A DNA stretch of 64,000 nt from Hyaloscypha bicolor E (GCF_002865645.1 NW_020194628.1:2046001-2110000); one strand, 5' to 3'. Shown: positions 10,383 to 22,542, numbered from the stretch's first letter. The notes: generated from the sequence alone by a model not told the origin. Program-made: numbers and translations.

Positions 10383-11321
10383 ATGGAGCCTTTAACTAGT
10401 ATGTCGGACGCTATTGCGTCGGTTAAGGCGCTCAAGGAGACATTGCAACGCTATAAGGGTCGCGACAGAACATTAGGCAGACTGCAAAATGCTCTCGAGG
10501 ATCTTGCCGTCATTTTATGCTTCCTAGAGGCCGCTGATAGTGAAACCCCGGGTATGACTGCTCTGAAAGGCGTTGCTAGCCACTGTAGCAAGATATGTTA
10601 CGAGTTGAAAGGTACTATAGAAACATTTAGCGACAAGTCGAACACGGACTTGATACATTTGGCAAAGAAGGAGGGCAATATCGACGAATTTATCGATACT
10701 CTATCGGTTTACAAGTCGACGATCGCGACTATCCTCAGCTCAGCTCAGAAACCAACCGAAGAGTTCAATGAGATGCTCCAAGACACGATTTACAATCTCG
10801 AGCTACGCCGTCAACACATTACTGAGAAGACAGGGAGCGATGCCACAGACCGCCCAACCATCTCAAACGTGGATCCACAGCTTCAGGAACCTGCAACAGA
10901 ACAGTGCCTTCAGTTCTGCGAATCTGCCACCTCTGACACTACATCATTACAAGATATGTAGCTAGCACTGCAGAAAGAAGCGCCTCGAGACCGCCTTGAC
11001 TCTTCGAACTCTAATCAAGGCCTTCATCGCAGGAGGACTCTGTTGGTGGAAGAGATCAAAGTCTTGGAGCAAGTTTTACAAGTTGTCAATCGGATCTCTC
11101 ATCAATTATCTCCTCAAAAGATCCACATCGTCGGGGAGGTCATTGCCCCCGAAACCGGCACCGTTCAAACAGTGATCACAACTGATGCGAACTTGTTTCG
11201 AGTCGGAAGGGTGGAGGCAGGGAGAGGATCGCGCCAAATGGTCGCTTCAACATCGGACCCCACATTACGGGCTCTGCTCAACGTCCACTACCAGCAACAT
11301 ACGACGAACCATCCCAGATGA
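10383..11321 (+). pseudogene. Fungal Helo-like N-terminal domain protein interrupted by an in-frame TAG
   Basis: The first 192 codons begin MEPLTSMSDAIASVKALKE and carry the family blocks RDRTLGRLQNALEDL and INEFIDT-type YKSTI. This is a 'fungal N-terminal domain' seen in NLR/STAND proteins and in stand-alone regulators. A TAG at 10959-10961 stops the frame, but the same frame continues without another stop to 11321. It carries the family's usual C-terminal block (IHIVGEVIAP...VITTDANLFRVG), so both parts belong to one ancestral gene of about 312 codons. An intron removing the TAG would also fit, but I see no good donor/acceptor pair. No NACHT or NB-ARC domain follows. Confidence 0.65.
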
Positions 11322-11887
11322 AGTGAGCGATTACATAAGAAGGAAAATGACCTGTGCCGCGCCTGGTACTGCCAGGACCTACGTGTCCCAAGAACTGGGA
11401 GCACCTACTCCTGCAAGTCGAACTTCTAGCCACATCTATACGAGACGGATGTGCATCGTGCGCATGTACGGACACATACAAGAGTAGGACGGCGCCAGCT
11501 GGTGATGGAGTGGAGATTCGAGATGGTACTGCATCGGGCACTGAGCGGACCGCGGGGTGGAGAGTTTTCAGATGAGATGTACTTCATCTCGTTCGCGAGA
11601 TAATTGTGTTTAGTGACAGCGGATATGACTCCTGGTGGCACGGCAGGATAAATAAATTTGGAACTCTTCAGATCGAACTGCAGTTGTCAAAAGACCTAAC
11701 TTATACGAGAAGGCGTGGACAAGCAGGCTACCTCCTTGTCATTATCAGCATTTATCTGAAATACACAGTTTCTAAGATCGAACCATATTCTTTCCATGTC
11801 CTCGAACTTGCTACAGGAAGCTACGTATGAACCATGCTGCATTTCGCCTGATCTGCCATCTGAAGCCACACGGAACTTGTTCGTCCC
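11322..11887. other. Intergenic
   Basis: Only short overlapping ORFs without domains; no gene is supported. Confidence 0.4.
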
Positions 11888-12506
11888 TTATATTTCCTCT
11901 TCCTCCTTGGTATCCCGCTCCAACTCTCTGCTTCCAAGCTTAATGGCAAACTCCTCCCATAGGTCCCGATTTAACAGACGAGTACGCTTAAAATTCTCTG
12001 GCTGTCCGTTCACCCAATCACCAAAGAACGAATCAATCGTATTCGTGGCAAGCCATTGATATACTCGTTGCTCAAGCTTCGGATCTCCGCTTTCAATTTC
12101 GGACCATATCGCGGTCAGACCGCTGCTCATTACATTCTCGAAGCTCGACTGCGGAGTAAATCCTTCATCGATGATCACCCCAACTACCGCTCGCCCAACC
12201 CAGACTTTAGCATCTTTTGCTATCGCCACACCATAAAATTTCGACATAGGTGGTAGAGCACCTCGCAACCCCACACCCCAGTCTTTCGAGGTATAACCAG
12301 TAGGTATGACCCACTCTACTAAAAAATCTTTTTTGAGCACCATCATTGTGGCCAATTTCAACACCCTTTCCAGAACAGGCAGCCGTGTTGTGTTGCTTTC
12401 TCTGTTGACGGAGGTAGCTGACCTGTGGCTAAATCAGTTCATTTCTCTGCTTAGGTGATGATATTGGAATGATGGAATACGTACAATTTTTTGTGACCAA
12501 ACTCAT
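11888..12506 (-). CDS. Uncharacterised protein
   Basis: Proposed exons: 12485-12506 (ATG plus seven codons) and 11888-12417, joined by a 67-bp intron with a GTACGT donor and a CAG acceptor; 183 aa. Without the upstream exon the ORF opens only with a GTG. The protein has a YTSKDWGVGLRG block, a central VGRAVVGVIIDEGF segment and an Arg/Glu-rich C-terminal tail ending EEEEI. No family recognised. Exon 1 is short and is the least certain part. Confidence 0.45.
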
Positions 12507-13007
12507 ATACTTATACAGGTCAGCACAGTACTGGGGTTGTTGAAAATCGATGGGTAAGATGGAGCTGTTCAAGTGCGGGGTCATTTTCAAAGCCTTCCAA
12601 CGTTGGCGCTTCGGCCAACCGCCCGAAGTAGCGTATGCGCGCGCTTACCTCAAAAGCTGTTTCAAACCCCACGAACACAGCACCACGGCGGAGTCTATTC
12701 CCGTCCTTGTCCTGTACCAGTCACCGCCTGGAAGCTACGCTTACATAACTCACCCAGTCGATAAACGGAAACCCGAAGACAAGCGTAGGGAGCAGGCCCT
12801 CTTAGTTGAAGGGGCAAACTCTCTCGGTCGTTCCGCCTCATGGCCTCAGAGCGCTGTTTACGGACCGGATGCGTGAATTATTCAAGTTATTCAAGTTATT
12901 CAAGTTATTTATGAGTATTTGTAAATAACTGAATAAAATATGAGTAACGAGTAGCAGAGATAGGGCGACGATACAAGACAACTTGCCATTTGCGGTGAGA
13001 TGAAATG
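12507..13007. other. Intergenic with 9-bp tandem repeat
   Basis: A plus ORF at 12550-12876 (108 aa) has no recognisable features. At 12877-12912 the unit TTATTCAAG is repeated three to four times, just downstream of the pseudokinase stop. Confidence 0.4.
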
Positions 13008-14266
13008 TCATGAATGGGTTTCTCTGGCTATTTGCTCTGGATACCGTAGCTGAATAGGCCATTTGGGCGCTAGGTGGACTGTAATCTCAGACAACTTCGC
13101 TATCCACCTAATGTCGGCATTTTGCCACTGGCACTTGAACAGAGAATGCTTAGACATATTAGAAAGTAGTCGATATCAAGGATACGATTTTTTTTATACC
13201 TCTTGTAATTTCTCAATCGAACGTGCATCTTTTATCTCCGATATAAACTTGGCCGCGGTGGAGTTAGGAGGCCACATGGGAGATTTAGGAACTGCTAGTT
13301 CCCCCCTATCTCTGATGTCTTTAGTAGCGGGTTTTTTGTGCATCAGCTCCCATATTACATAATAGATTGCCTTAATATCTTTAGTAGCGACCTCATTTAA
13401 GCCAAGTTTTGTGCTGTGTTCCAGGCCTGCTGTTCTGTGTTAATAGAGGTTATTGCAACGGAGCAATGACTCACCTATTTTGATAGATCCCCTGTCACCA
13501 ACGAGAATGTTTGCACATTCTATTGAACCATGTTGTAGGCCTTTCGAATGGAGGTATTCAAGACCTTCCAAAATCTGGATTCCATTTATTAGATTAGGGC
13601 GGGCCATCTGGGAGGCGGACCCACCTGCCCAAGTATTTTTGCTAGTTGGAATTCGTCAATATAGGGATCAGACAAGGCAAATTGAGAAAGAGTAACAACT
13701 ATTGTCTCTTCCTTACTGATATCGTGCTCGAAAATGGCATACAATGAATTTTCGGAGCAGAAGCAGCCCAGTAATGCAATGAACTTGTCGTGCTTAATTC
13801 TCCACAGTGTTTGAACCTTTTTCTCCGCGTCCGGGCCTGAGAATTTCCTTACAGCAACCAAACTAGTGTCCCCCCGACTAGCAATAATAACTTTATCATT
13901 GAGATCCAATTTCCATCTCGGTATGCAGGAATCCACCACCCATGACGATCCGTCTTTCACCCACGGCGACCCCTCCTTTATCTTCAATTCACCTGTTCCG
14001 GCCGACGACTCACCTCCTCGTGGCATGCTAGGCTCCAGAGGACCGATTCGAGCATCATACCCACCTCTATCTGAAGCTACCCGCTGCATCTTATGTGGTT
14101 GGTTGCCATCTTGACTCGCCTTCGTTTTCAACCTCTTCACGGGATCATTGTCGCGGGAGGATGTCGCGTCGCTCGACTGATTGTCGGGCTCGGGGTTCCG
14201 CTTTAGTAAGGATGGTTCAAACCGCGTGATACTCCTGGACAGAGGCATATTTTGCGCAGGCAACAC
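13008..14266 (-). CDS. Protein-kinase-like protein, predicted pseudokinase
   Basis: Four exons: 13625-14266, 13475-13574, 13200-13429 and 13008-13148 (introns 50, 45 and 51 bp), 370 aa. After ~125 polar residues a kinase N-lobe appears (SLVAVRKF, LWRIKHDKFIALLGC), then LAKILGQ/ILEGLEYLHSKGLQHG. The catalytic HRD is replaced by QHGSIECANIL, the DFG site reads IAGLEH, and the invariant VAIK lysine position is Arg. The last exon matches the C-lobe end (HSLFKCQWQ). The fold is recognisable but three catalytic signatures are lost, so phosphotransfer is unlikely. It is probably a scaffold or sensor, and it is divergent from DUF3723 to the right. Confidence 0.75.
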
Positions 14267-14436
14267 GGCTGAGTTAGAGATCTGTTAAGTCTTTAATAAC
14301 TCGTGGTGGATCCAAAACCGGCACCGGAGCCAGTTTGTGCCGGCCAAAGATGGTGCAGCACATGAGGACCTAAAGACGCGCACTAGTGTATACATGTTGA
14401 AACCCCAAGAAATCGATAGTGTCACGCACGCCGACA

Positions 14437-17400
14437 ATGTGGCAGACACAGGCTCAGGCTCGTGCAGAAGACTCGAGACTTGCCTCCGAGCGGCAGCTCA
14501 CTTCCAGAGGCTCAGCTCTTGTCAGGTTCGAGTATTTACGTTGGAATGAGAAGAGAACGCCAGACGAGAAACGCGTGCAAACTCTCAAAGATATATTCAA
14601 ACGGGAAGGCTGTCTACCAATGAAAATAGGCAATCACATACCTGTAACCATTGATCAACAACTCCTCGACGCCGCTTTGGAAGATGCTCAGCAAAAACGC
14701 AGGTGGCAGACGAACACTCTGCCAAACAGTTATTCCATTATCAATTCGCAGGGAGGATACCCGGAGCTTGAGTTCCCAGGCGGTCTTGAATACCTCCACG
14801 GATGTCAAAGGATCCAAGCCGGGCGGGAGTATCTCACGCCGAGCGAGAAGTGGTGGATTGTGGATCTGTACCTTTCAAACATCAGCTATGAATTGAGAAC
14901 ATTCCTCGTTGAGGAATATACCAATGAAGAGAAGCCGTGTGACGGTGAGATTTATCGGAAGATCCGTAGATACCATTCTCTGCCAACAGCCGTTGACTGC
15001 ATGGTTTCATCTGCTACCTGTCACAGCCTCGAAATGCGTTGGTGGGCTCGTTTAAAAGGAAGAAGAGTGGATTATCTCAAGGGTATGCTCAGGATCTCCC
15101 AATTGGCCTCTGCGTTCGACGCTCTAGCGAGAATTACCGGACTCTGTGATAGCGGTATGAAGATCACTACGTTGCATAAAGTGAGGGGAATGAGGTGTCA
15201 CGATGTCAGTATATCACCAAAAGTAGGCGCTCGCTCTGCTCATATTCTAGTGGATAGTAAACTACCTTGGGAATATTGAAAAAACATGGGCCGGGTTTTT
15301 CGGCGGGATTTCACAGTGGCAACAAAGGGTTGATAAGGTTGATGTGAAGGTTTTAGAACTCAGGGCTCCAGGGGCATCCACCGTGGATGCTGAGTATCTT
15401 CAAGGCCGGATTCTAGGAGGGGTCGTTTTCAAAAATTTCAGCCCTCAAGAACGCGTCATCATATGGAATAACATTTGGGTATTCAAAGGCATCATTCCTT
15501 CCCTATCCACGTTCTTCCTGGACATCATATTCTTGGAGAAATGCATTGACGGCGTGAAGCGATTGGTTGCAGTCTCTCCAGATGAAACGGTGTCTTCTGC
15601 TTTAGATCATTCGTACATAAAAGAGCAAGGAAGCCAATGGATTCAGACCAGTGAAACAACCTTCGATTCTGAAAGGGGGAGTTTGGAGACCTGTAAGAAG
15701 CTTGGTATTCTGGGATTAGTCGCTTTTGTTATGCGTCTACACCAGTATCTCCCCAAAGATCCTGTCAAGAAGAACCGTAAAACGACGCCAAGGGCCAAGG
15801 CCGATAGAGGCGTGCTCCAGCAACTTGCTGCTCTGGCTGAGATACTGGGGTTTGACTCTCTTGAGATCAGGGCTCTGAGTCCGGGTCCAACTCCTATAAT
15901 TCGGGGTGCTCGGGAATTCGTACCTTTCCTCGTCACAACTGGCCCAGGAGTAATCATCAAGGAAAGGTGTGGAATCCCACACGAGGATAACTTTAAAGAT
16001 GATATGAAATATCTGTTTCTACACGACCTGTGCGAAGATAGAGCTGAAAGTGGCGAAGGTATCACTTCATTTTTCGTTCTCAAGTCCTGGTTCACGAGTT
16101 TTTTCGAACCACCCCGGTGGAGCAGACCAGTCGTGACCGCGGAAAGCCCGAATTCTCCTCTCCCATCAGCCCCCAACCAACACGTCGGTGGGGACAAGGA
16201 TATGGCAGACGCAGGGCCACAAAGTCCCGGAAAGCAAGAGCCAGAGGTCACACAAGTGCGGCAAAGAACGGATTTGTCTGAGCGGATGCGAGAAACCATC
16301 GAGCTTGTACAGCACGGGATGAGCGGGCATGCAGTCGAAGCTAACCGGAGGCTCGAAACGAAAATGGAGACAGAGTCGGCTTTTAACCAACTCACAGGTA
16401 CTCGCCCATTTCAAACGTGGTTTCTATTGCTAATATAAAATCCTTTAGCGGAAAATGAAGCTGTGACACAGAACCAAGCTGTCAAAGGAGCAGATACTAT
16501 TACCATATACTTTATAGAAGGGAATGTTAAGCAAGGGGATATGATGGAGTCTATGAACACGTGCGAGTCTATACAAGAGCTGCATGTAGACGATGGTGAC
16601 CCGAACTCACTCGTCGAACAAGCGGTCGGGGAGTATCTACAGAAAGGCAAGAGAACCTGCAATAGATACCAGCGCCGTTTAGCTGCAGACCGGTGTTATG
16701 CCACAGCGACTCAACCGGAGAATAAAAATACTCTCTTCTTAATCCCGTGCAAATCTCAAGCTAGAGTGTGGGAGCTAGAGGCGCAAGCGGTACACGTCGA
16801 GCAACAAGAAGCCGAGACACTAAGGGAACAGGTTCTTCAGCGGGACTTGGCCGGGGCAGAAAATGATCATGAGCAACAGCGAGTAGAGCTTGAGGAAAAA
16901 GCAATCAAAGATCAGAAAGAGGGTAAATTGGCTAAGCAACAGATACAAAGCGAAGAAGACGGTGACACTGATCTACTGGATAAGGAGAGTGATAACTGCA
17001 CCAAATCACTCATTCTCGACAAACAAATCGTTATTTACTTCAAGCAAAGGCTTGGCAATTCTTGCGATACATCGAAGCCAGCCGAGGAATGGGAGTGGGA
17101 GAATCTGGCTTCTGTTAAGGTACCAGTTGGGGATCCTCATCATCAAGTTCGCAAAAAAACGAACGCATTTTGGGCCACTGATCATTTAACGCCTCACAAT
17201 AGACTTCTGAAGTCATTGCAGGACAAGGACTGTTATCAGGCAGCGGAAGACGACAGACATCACACGCTGTACATGTTGCCAATTCGTCCACTGCCTGCTT
17301 GGGAGCACCCGCCCAGAAGAACTCGAGGAACTCGTGATAGAAAAATCGACAGATCTCAGAAGGTGCCATTCCTTCCATTAGAAGTTCCGCAGCTTCGGGT

Positions 17401-17722
17401 TCCGAAATTAAATGCAAAAGTCAGAGACCAAGTCGAGTCTTCAGAGATGACCCACATAGACAAGAAATCGAGAGGGCCAAATGGACCAGATATGGAACCG
17501 AAAGTATTCGGGTGGAGTGACATAAAGGACACTTCGCCACAGATAAGGAAAAAGGAAAGGCAGAAGAAGGTAATAAAGGCGCGGGGACACCAGAACGAAG
17601 ACTCTTCAGCGGTCCTCACAGTTTCTCAGCCCAGATTAGAAGCGCCCTTGGATCTTCCCACAGAACCAGCAGCACCCGCAGCACAAATGCTAACATCGGA
17701 TCCGGAGGGCATATATAGTTAA
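14437..17722 (+). CDS. DUF3723 family protein
   Basis: Exons 14437-15208, 15258-16397 and 16449-17722 with introns of 49 and 51 bp; about 1061 aa. Exon 1 has the DUF3723 core: FKREGCLPMKIGNHIPVTID, LEYLHGCQRIQAGREYLTP, WWIVDLYLSNI, then EIYRKIRRYH and METTLHKV-type GMKITTLHKVRGMRCHD. Exon 2 continues LELRAPGAS...IPSLSTFFLDIIFLEKCI. Exon 3 has TITIYFIEGN and RCYATATQPENKNTLFLIP. The C-terminal ~300 residues are charged and low complexity. The biochemical role is unknown, but DUF3723 genes are recurrent cargo of fungal Starship transposons. The frame is open upstream of the first ATG to a GTG at 14419. Confidence 0.85.
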
Positions 17723-18431
17723 ACAGCGAAATTGAGGCCTCAATTTCCGCTTATTTTGAGAGCTGGCCATTGTAGAGCGCTAGAATGTAGCCGGTATTTG
17801 CCTTTCCGATCCCGTGCTAAACGCAATTGGATCAATGGGGACAGGGTCGAGAGCCGCACTCGAGGGATACAGGATGGGCGCATCGTGCTTCTTTGATACG
17901 GAGACCCAGATGTCGTTGAATCTACCAGATGATAAATCTACGAAGTTGTTGCCAGTGTTATTGGTTAAGCATGGTTATCTGCGGACTGGAAATGTTAGTC
18001 GTTGGGGTGCCTAGTCGAGAGTGAGGTAAAAGTTCCCGGATCGAGTTGTAGTCATTTTATATATCTTGATTGAATTGCAACAACTTTTTGTTTTAGCAGG
18101 TGACAGCAAGGAGATTCGATTCGATTAATGACAGCGGGCTATATTCAATCTGCTAATTCAAGTATGCAAAATTTAGACAGGTCAGAAGGAGGCCACTTTT
18201 GGCCGAGGTGCCAAATCCCAGGGTAGAAAAAGCCTCCCAACCATCCTCCTCCTCCCTCTCCTCCATCGGCTACGAGCTGAGTGACTGATCTCTCAGCACG
18301 GTGGAGGCGGACCTGGCGAGCTTTTCCAGAGATTCGATTAACGTGCGGCATGGAAATTTATTTTGGGTGGCTGGGCTGCCGGCTCTTCATCTTGGTCTCC
18401 AGCGCCGAATGTACAGTACCATCCATTCATA
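17723..18431. other. Intergenic between convergent genes
   Basis: No supported gene; short ORFs at 17814-18014 and 18145-18351 look spurious. Confidence 0.4.
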
Positions 18432-20159
18432 TCATTCACTTTTCCTCGGTCTCCCCCGTCCCCGAGGCCCCGCTGGCGTGCCCGTTGCCGCCGGCCCTCC
18501 TCTCCCGGGCCCAGCTAGAGCGGGTGTCCTCGCTGCTTTTTTCTTCGCCACGACAGAACGCGTGCCTGGCCCATTCTCCTTTCTTGGGCGTCCCCGTCCT
18601 CGCTGGTGTCGAGTCTCCGTCTCGATCTTTGGTGGACGCGCTTGGACGGGCCTTGTCTTCCTGCGCCGAGTCTCCCGCGTGGTAGGCTGAGCGGCAGGCG
18701 CTGCAGCCTTTGGTGCTGCTCTGCCCCTGGGTTTCTTGTTTGACGTCGCCTGCGAAGGCAGTGGCTCGGCGGGGCGTTTCATGCCTGCGATCCTGGCACT
18801 GCATCGAGGTAGTGGTGGGGGCTGGTCCCGATTCTGGGCACTTTCCGTCCTGTGCGGTTGGCGCTGGCGCTGACGCCGTGGCTTCTGCGGTGGGGGGCTG
18901 GTAGTGTCTCGTTGTGGCTCTGGTGGGTTCTGTTCCAGCTCTTGTGGCGAGTCTTCGTCATGCTCCTTTTCTGATGGTGTCTTCTCGAAGATAGAACGCC
19001 CGGGTAGTGATCCTGGGGGTACGTAGAGAAGAGACCCGGGAGTCGGGAGGGGCGGTTGGAAAGGTTCTAGAAGCTGTCCAGGAAAAGGGGCCCGCAGGCC
19101 TGAGTCCTTCCGCCTTATGGTCCAGAATCCCTTCGGTTGGTCGCAACTCGGAAGCTCAATGGTCTCTAGATCATCGATCTCGGAGGGAGTGAAGTCCATG
19201 TCCGTAGTGTCCAACGGACTGTCTTTCATGTTATTGATGGATGTGAGATCCTCGGGCTCTGGGGAGGGAGACTCGTGCCGCCATTTCCAGGAAGTAACCC
19301 TGTTCTTCCTATCGAACTCCTCCTTCCAGTCTCCACGCTCCTTCCACCACTTGATGACTTGCTTCCGGGCCGAGTGCGGATAGCGCCTTTTTTCATCGAC
19401 AGAGAGGCGATCGTACCTCGTCCTTTCTTCGGCTAATTCAATCCGAAAGATGAACCAAGGCCTAGAGATGATGAATGACTCGGCTTGGGAAGCAGTCGCA
19501 TCTTGTTCGAGGCAAGACTGTGGGAGCACGGGGGCTTTCTCACCACGGCGCAGATTCTGGCGTAGGCGTAGGGCGCGTGCAACGAGCTGCTCCGCGTAGC
19601 CAGCAGACTCGGAATCATCGACAGCTTGTTGGTCCCACCTCCACTTCCACCTATAGGCGTCGTCATTGGGCTGCACGTTGCGCCCGGCAAACCCCCACTC
19701 AGGATTCCAGATACCAAGTTTTTCCCAGCGGCGCTTGACATTGTGACGAACGAGGACGCCACATCGCCGAGAGCCCTCAACTCCTCCAAATATCTTGTTC
19801 GAGCGGTATTCTTCTACCCGGCTTTCCTCTCTCTTCGCTTCTGTGTGATAGAAATCGACAGGGTCTAGGATGGATCCCATGTCGCATGCAAGATCCTTCA
19901 TTTCATCGTCGTTGATCGGTTGCTCCATGATGGCTTTCAGCTCTCCTGGTAGCTCGCTGCATGGTGGTGGTGGCGCAAGGACATCATCGCTGAACTCTTC
20001 CGACTCAGTTGACGATGCGTAGGGCGGAGGATCCTCGCGCTCGAAGCGTCTGAACGAACGGTTGTGCAGATTGCCGTTGGCAACAAGTGCTTCGAGGACG
20101 GGGATGGCTTGGTTTTGCAGGGCATCGTGAAATTGGACTCGGTCGAAAAATGGAGGCAT
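18432..20159 (-). CDS. AT-hook protein with duplicated Trp-rich module
   Basis: One exon; the first ATG (20159) gives 575 aa. The C-terminus carries two AT-hook cores (RGRGRPRKENG and RGRGRPRKSE at the extreme end) in a long Pro/Arg/Lys-rich tail. AT-hooks bind the minor groove of AT-rich DNA, so a nuclear location is expected. The middle has two related modules, one near residue 165 (VKRRWEKLGIWNPEW...RWKWRWD) and one near 290 (VIKWWKERGDWKEEF...WKWRHE). They look like an internal duplication known in fungal hypothetical proteins. The gene diverges from the FHA kinase across ~530 bp. Confidence 0.75.
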   Translation of the reverse strand: MPPFFDRVQFHDALQNQAIPVLEALVANGNLHNRSFRRFEREDPPPYASSTESEEFSDDVLAPPPPCSELPGELKAIMEQPINDDEMKDLACDMGSILDPVDFYHTEAKREESRVEEYRSNKIFGGVEGSRRCGVLVRHNVKRRWEKLGIWNPEWGFAGRNVQPNDDAYRWKWRWDQQAVDDSESAGYAEQLVARALRLRQNLRRGEKAPVLPQSCLEQDATASQAESFIISRPWFIFRIELAEERTRYDRLSVDEKRRYPHSARKQVIKWWKERGDWKEEFDRKNRVTSWKWRHESPSPEPEDLTSINNMKDSPLDTTDMDFTPSEIDDLETIELPSCDQPKGFWTIRRKDSGLRAPFPGQLLEPFQPPLPTPGSLLYVPPGSLPGRSIFEKTPSEKEHDEDSPQELEQNPPEPQRDTTSPPPQKPRRQRQRQPHRTESAQNRDQPPPLPRCSARIAGMKRPAEPLPSQATSNKKPRGRAAPKAAAPAAQPTTRETRRRKTRPVQARPPKIETETRHQRGRGRPRKENGPGTRSVVAKKKAARTPALAGPGRGGPAATGTPAGPRGRGRPRKSE

Positions 20160-20688
20160 GGGTATGGCTTGGGCGATGCTAGCGATGGGGAGGGCGGAAT
20201 TGGGAGGAACGTTGGAGATGGAGATGCTGGAGGATGAGGAAGGGAGGTCGAGGATGGGAGGTTGGTGGAGTGGGCAACCTTTCTTTCGCGCCCAGACGCC
20301 AAACGACCACACCACTCAACCGCTCAAACCTAAATTTGGCCACGACAGCACTACAATTTCGAAAAACTAACGTTGGAATCGGACTTTTTGGGGCATTTTC
20401 GATATTCTGAGAATTTTCGAGAATTTTCTAAGCACTTTGAAAAATCCATAAATTTTTGGTGTTTCGGCAAGGGTATAACTGGGCGGTTGAGTGGTTTGGG
20501 CGTTTGGCTAGTGAAGCCTTCTTGCGGGAGCCCCTCACCAATCAACCAAGGTGCCGAGCTGCCCTTTTCCCCGCGCAGTTCAGTCGGGAGTCTTGCAGCA
20601 TCCTGATGATGGACACCTGTTCTTCGTTCCTACTACAACCTTATCCTCTTCTTGCCGTCCTCATCCGTCTCGCCACTTGCCTCTCGCC
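20160..20688. promoter_or_regulatory. Shared spacer of divergent AT-hook and FHA-kinase genes
   Basis: The two reading frames point away from each other. The spacer contains an AT-rich, partly palindromic tract at 20395-20455 with repeated GAATTTTC/GAAAATTC-like elements. A bidirectional promoter is inferred, not shown. Confidence 0.4.
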
Positions 20689-22542
20689 ATGGCTCGGGAA
20701 GCCCATCCAAAAACACTCTTCCACCTCGTACCTACTGACAAGGTCGCCCAGAATTCCCTCCATCACCCCGATAACAAACACCGCGTCTCGAGCTCCAAAT
20801 ACGGCCCTGGCCTTGAGGTTGGTTATCATGTCCCGTCCGGCCCTCGAGGCCATGTCATCACCAGAGTCGGACGAGATGCCGATCTGATTCTTCCCGAAAG
20901 CACCTGCAGACACCCCATATCCGCGGTTCACGTCGCTTTCGAGATCAATCCTACAACACACCTCGTCCTTCTGTCCGTCCGATCGAAGCGCATTTCATCG
21001 GTCACGTTCGCGGCACTTGAAGATCTGAATAAGGATGAGAACATCGGAGAGAACATCACCGGAGACGGCGTTATCCTCTATGGGCAGAACTACAAGATCT
21101 CCATTGCATCTTACAACTTTAAGTTGATCTGGCGGACCATCTCTAAGACCAACAACGCCGAATCTCTCAAAGCCCTCACCGTTCAAGGCTACAAAATATC
21201 TCAACAACTGTTGCAGGATGTGAGATCGCGCGACCGACCAACGGAGAACGACAATTCAGAGGCACAGTCGTGGCATATGACCAGATTAAATACAACAAAA
21301 GATCCCATTTTCCAGGATATTAAACATCTTCGTGAGAAAATAGGCCGGGGAGCCTATGGTACGGTCTACGAAGCGGTCGATCGGACCTCTGGCTACAAGT
21401 TTGCTATCAAAGTAGTCGATCTTAGCGGCCAGGACGATGTTGAGGCAGCTCGAGCTATCCTACATAGAGAAATTAGACTTATGCAGCAAGTGAAACACGT
21501 TAGTCCCCTCTAATTGCTATCGATTTATTATCAATACTGACAATATATCCAGGAACATATCATTGAATATCTAGGTCACCAACTTTTTGATACTCTCTAT
21601 CCAGAGATCTTAATGCCCCTACGCTCCGGGTCCCTAACTTCGCTCGCCAAATCACCGCCGCCCGATATCGACTATGAACAACTCTGCTTCCAGGCGATGG
21701 GACAGATGCTCAGGGCTCTCGACTACCTAGCAAGCGAGAACCTGATCCACCGGGACGTAAAGCCCGACAACGTTCTCTACTCCCTCTTAAACGGTCATTA
21801 CCATTTCCAGTTGGCCGACTTCGGACTTGCCCATCACCGCTCACTAGCTACAACGTTTTGTGGCACCGGCTGCTACCAGGCTCCCGAGCTCTGGCCCTCC
21901 ATCTCGGGGGTTAACGCCGGCCAGAGCCCCAAACTAGACATCTGGTCCCTCTTTGCATGCATTGTTGCCGTTCGCTCAAGAATGGAAGAGTTTCCACCAG
22001 ATACTGCAGACTATGGTGTTGTTCTGGGCGCACTCAATGCTAAAATTCCAGCCGTATCTAGACTCGAGCCTATGGCGAGGTTGCATCCAGATCGCCGGGC
22101 ATCGGCTGCGCAGATGCTAGTCCTCCTCTTCCACGGCGAAGGCTTGACAACACCCAAATCGAAAATCCCTCCCATTGAGCCCAATGTCCCAGCCGCAGAG
22201 CCGAACAGCCGTCCACGGACAAGGAGTGATCGCGGCAAGGCTCCCCAGCCGGCGACAGCAACCGCCCGCCCGTTGATCATGTATCCACGACGCAAACCTC
22301 TTGCCCGCCTGCCACCACCCATCCGGAACCGAGGAGGCAACCTTGCGCAACCAGCTGCAGCGCAGCCCCAGCCGACTCGCGCGAGTAGGGATGGCGTTGT
22401 CAAGCGCCGGACCAGCACGCCCAAAGCGAACATTCTCGCCAGAACCTCGCAGGAGCAAAATCCGCCAGTTCCCATGGGATCAACGTCCGTGCAAGAGCCG
22501 CCTCTTCTCACGGGACCAATTCCCGGATCGTTTGTCGACTGA
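20689..22542 (+). CDS. FHA-domain serine/threonine protein kinase
   Basis: Exons 20689-21498 and 21553-22542 around a 54-bp intron; 599 aa. The ATG at 20689 has a good context (GCCATGG). An FHA-like region spans residues ~25-140 (VITRVGRDADLILP, CRHPISAVHVAFEI). The kinase domain begins near 200 with the Gly loop GRGAYGTVYEA and the AIK lysine FAIKVVD. After the intron come HRDVKPDNVL, ADFGLAHH and the APE-like QAPELW, so all catalytic motifs are present. The C-terminal ~150 residues are disordered and Pro/Arg-rich. FHA domains bind phosphothreonine; kinases of this layout act in checkpoint or meiotic signalling, but the substrate here is unknown. Confidence 0.85.

Noticed and set aside
10250..10435. 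61-aa minus ORF at the Helo-like gene start
   Set aside because: Overlaps the start of a gene with clear homology; low-complexity composition.
15643..16395. 250-aa minus-strand ORF
   Set aside because: Antisense shadow of the DUF3723 gene, whose frame has clear domain homology.
22011..22511. 166-aa minus ORF opposite the FHA kinase
   Set aside because: Shadow of the low-complexity kinase tail.
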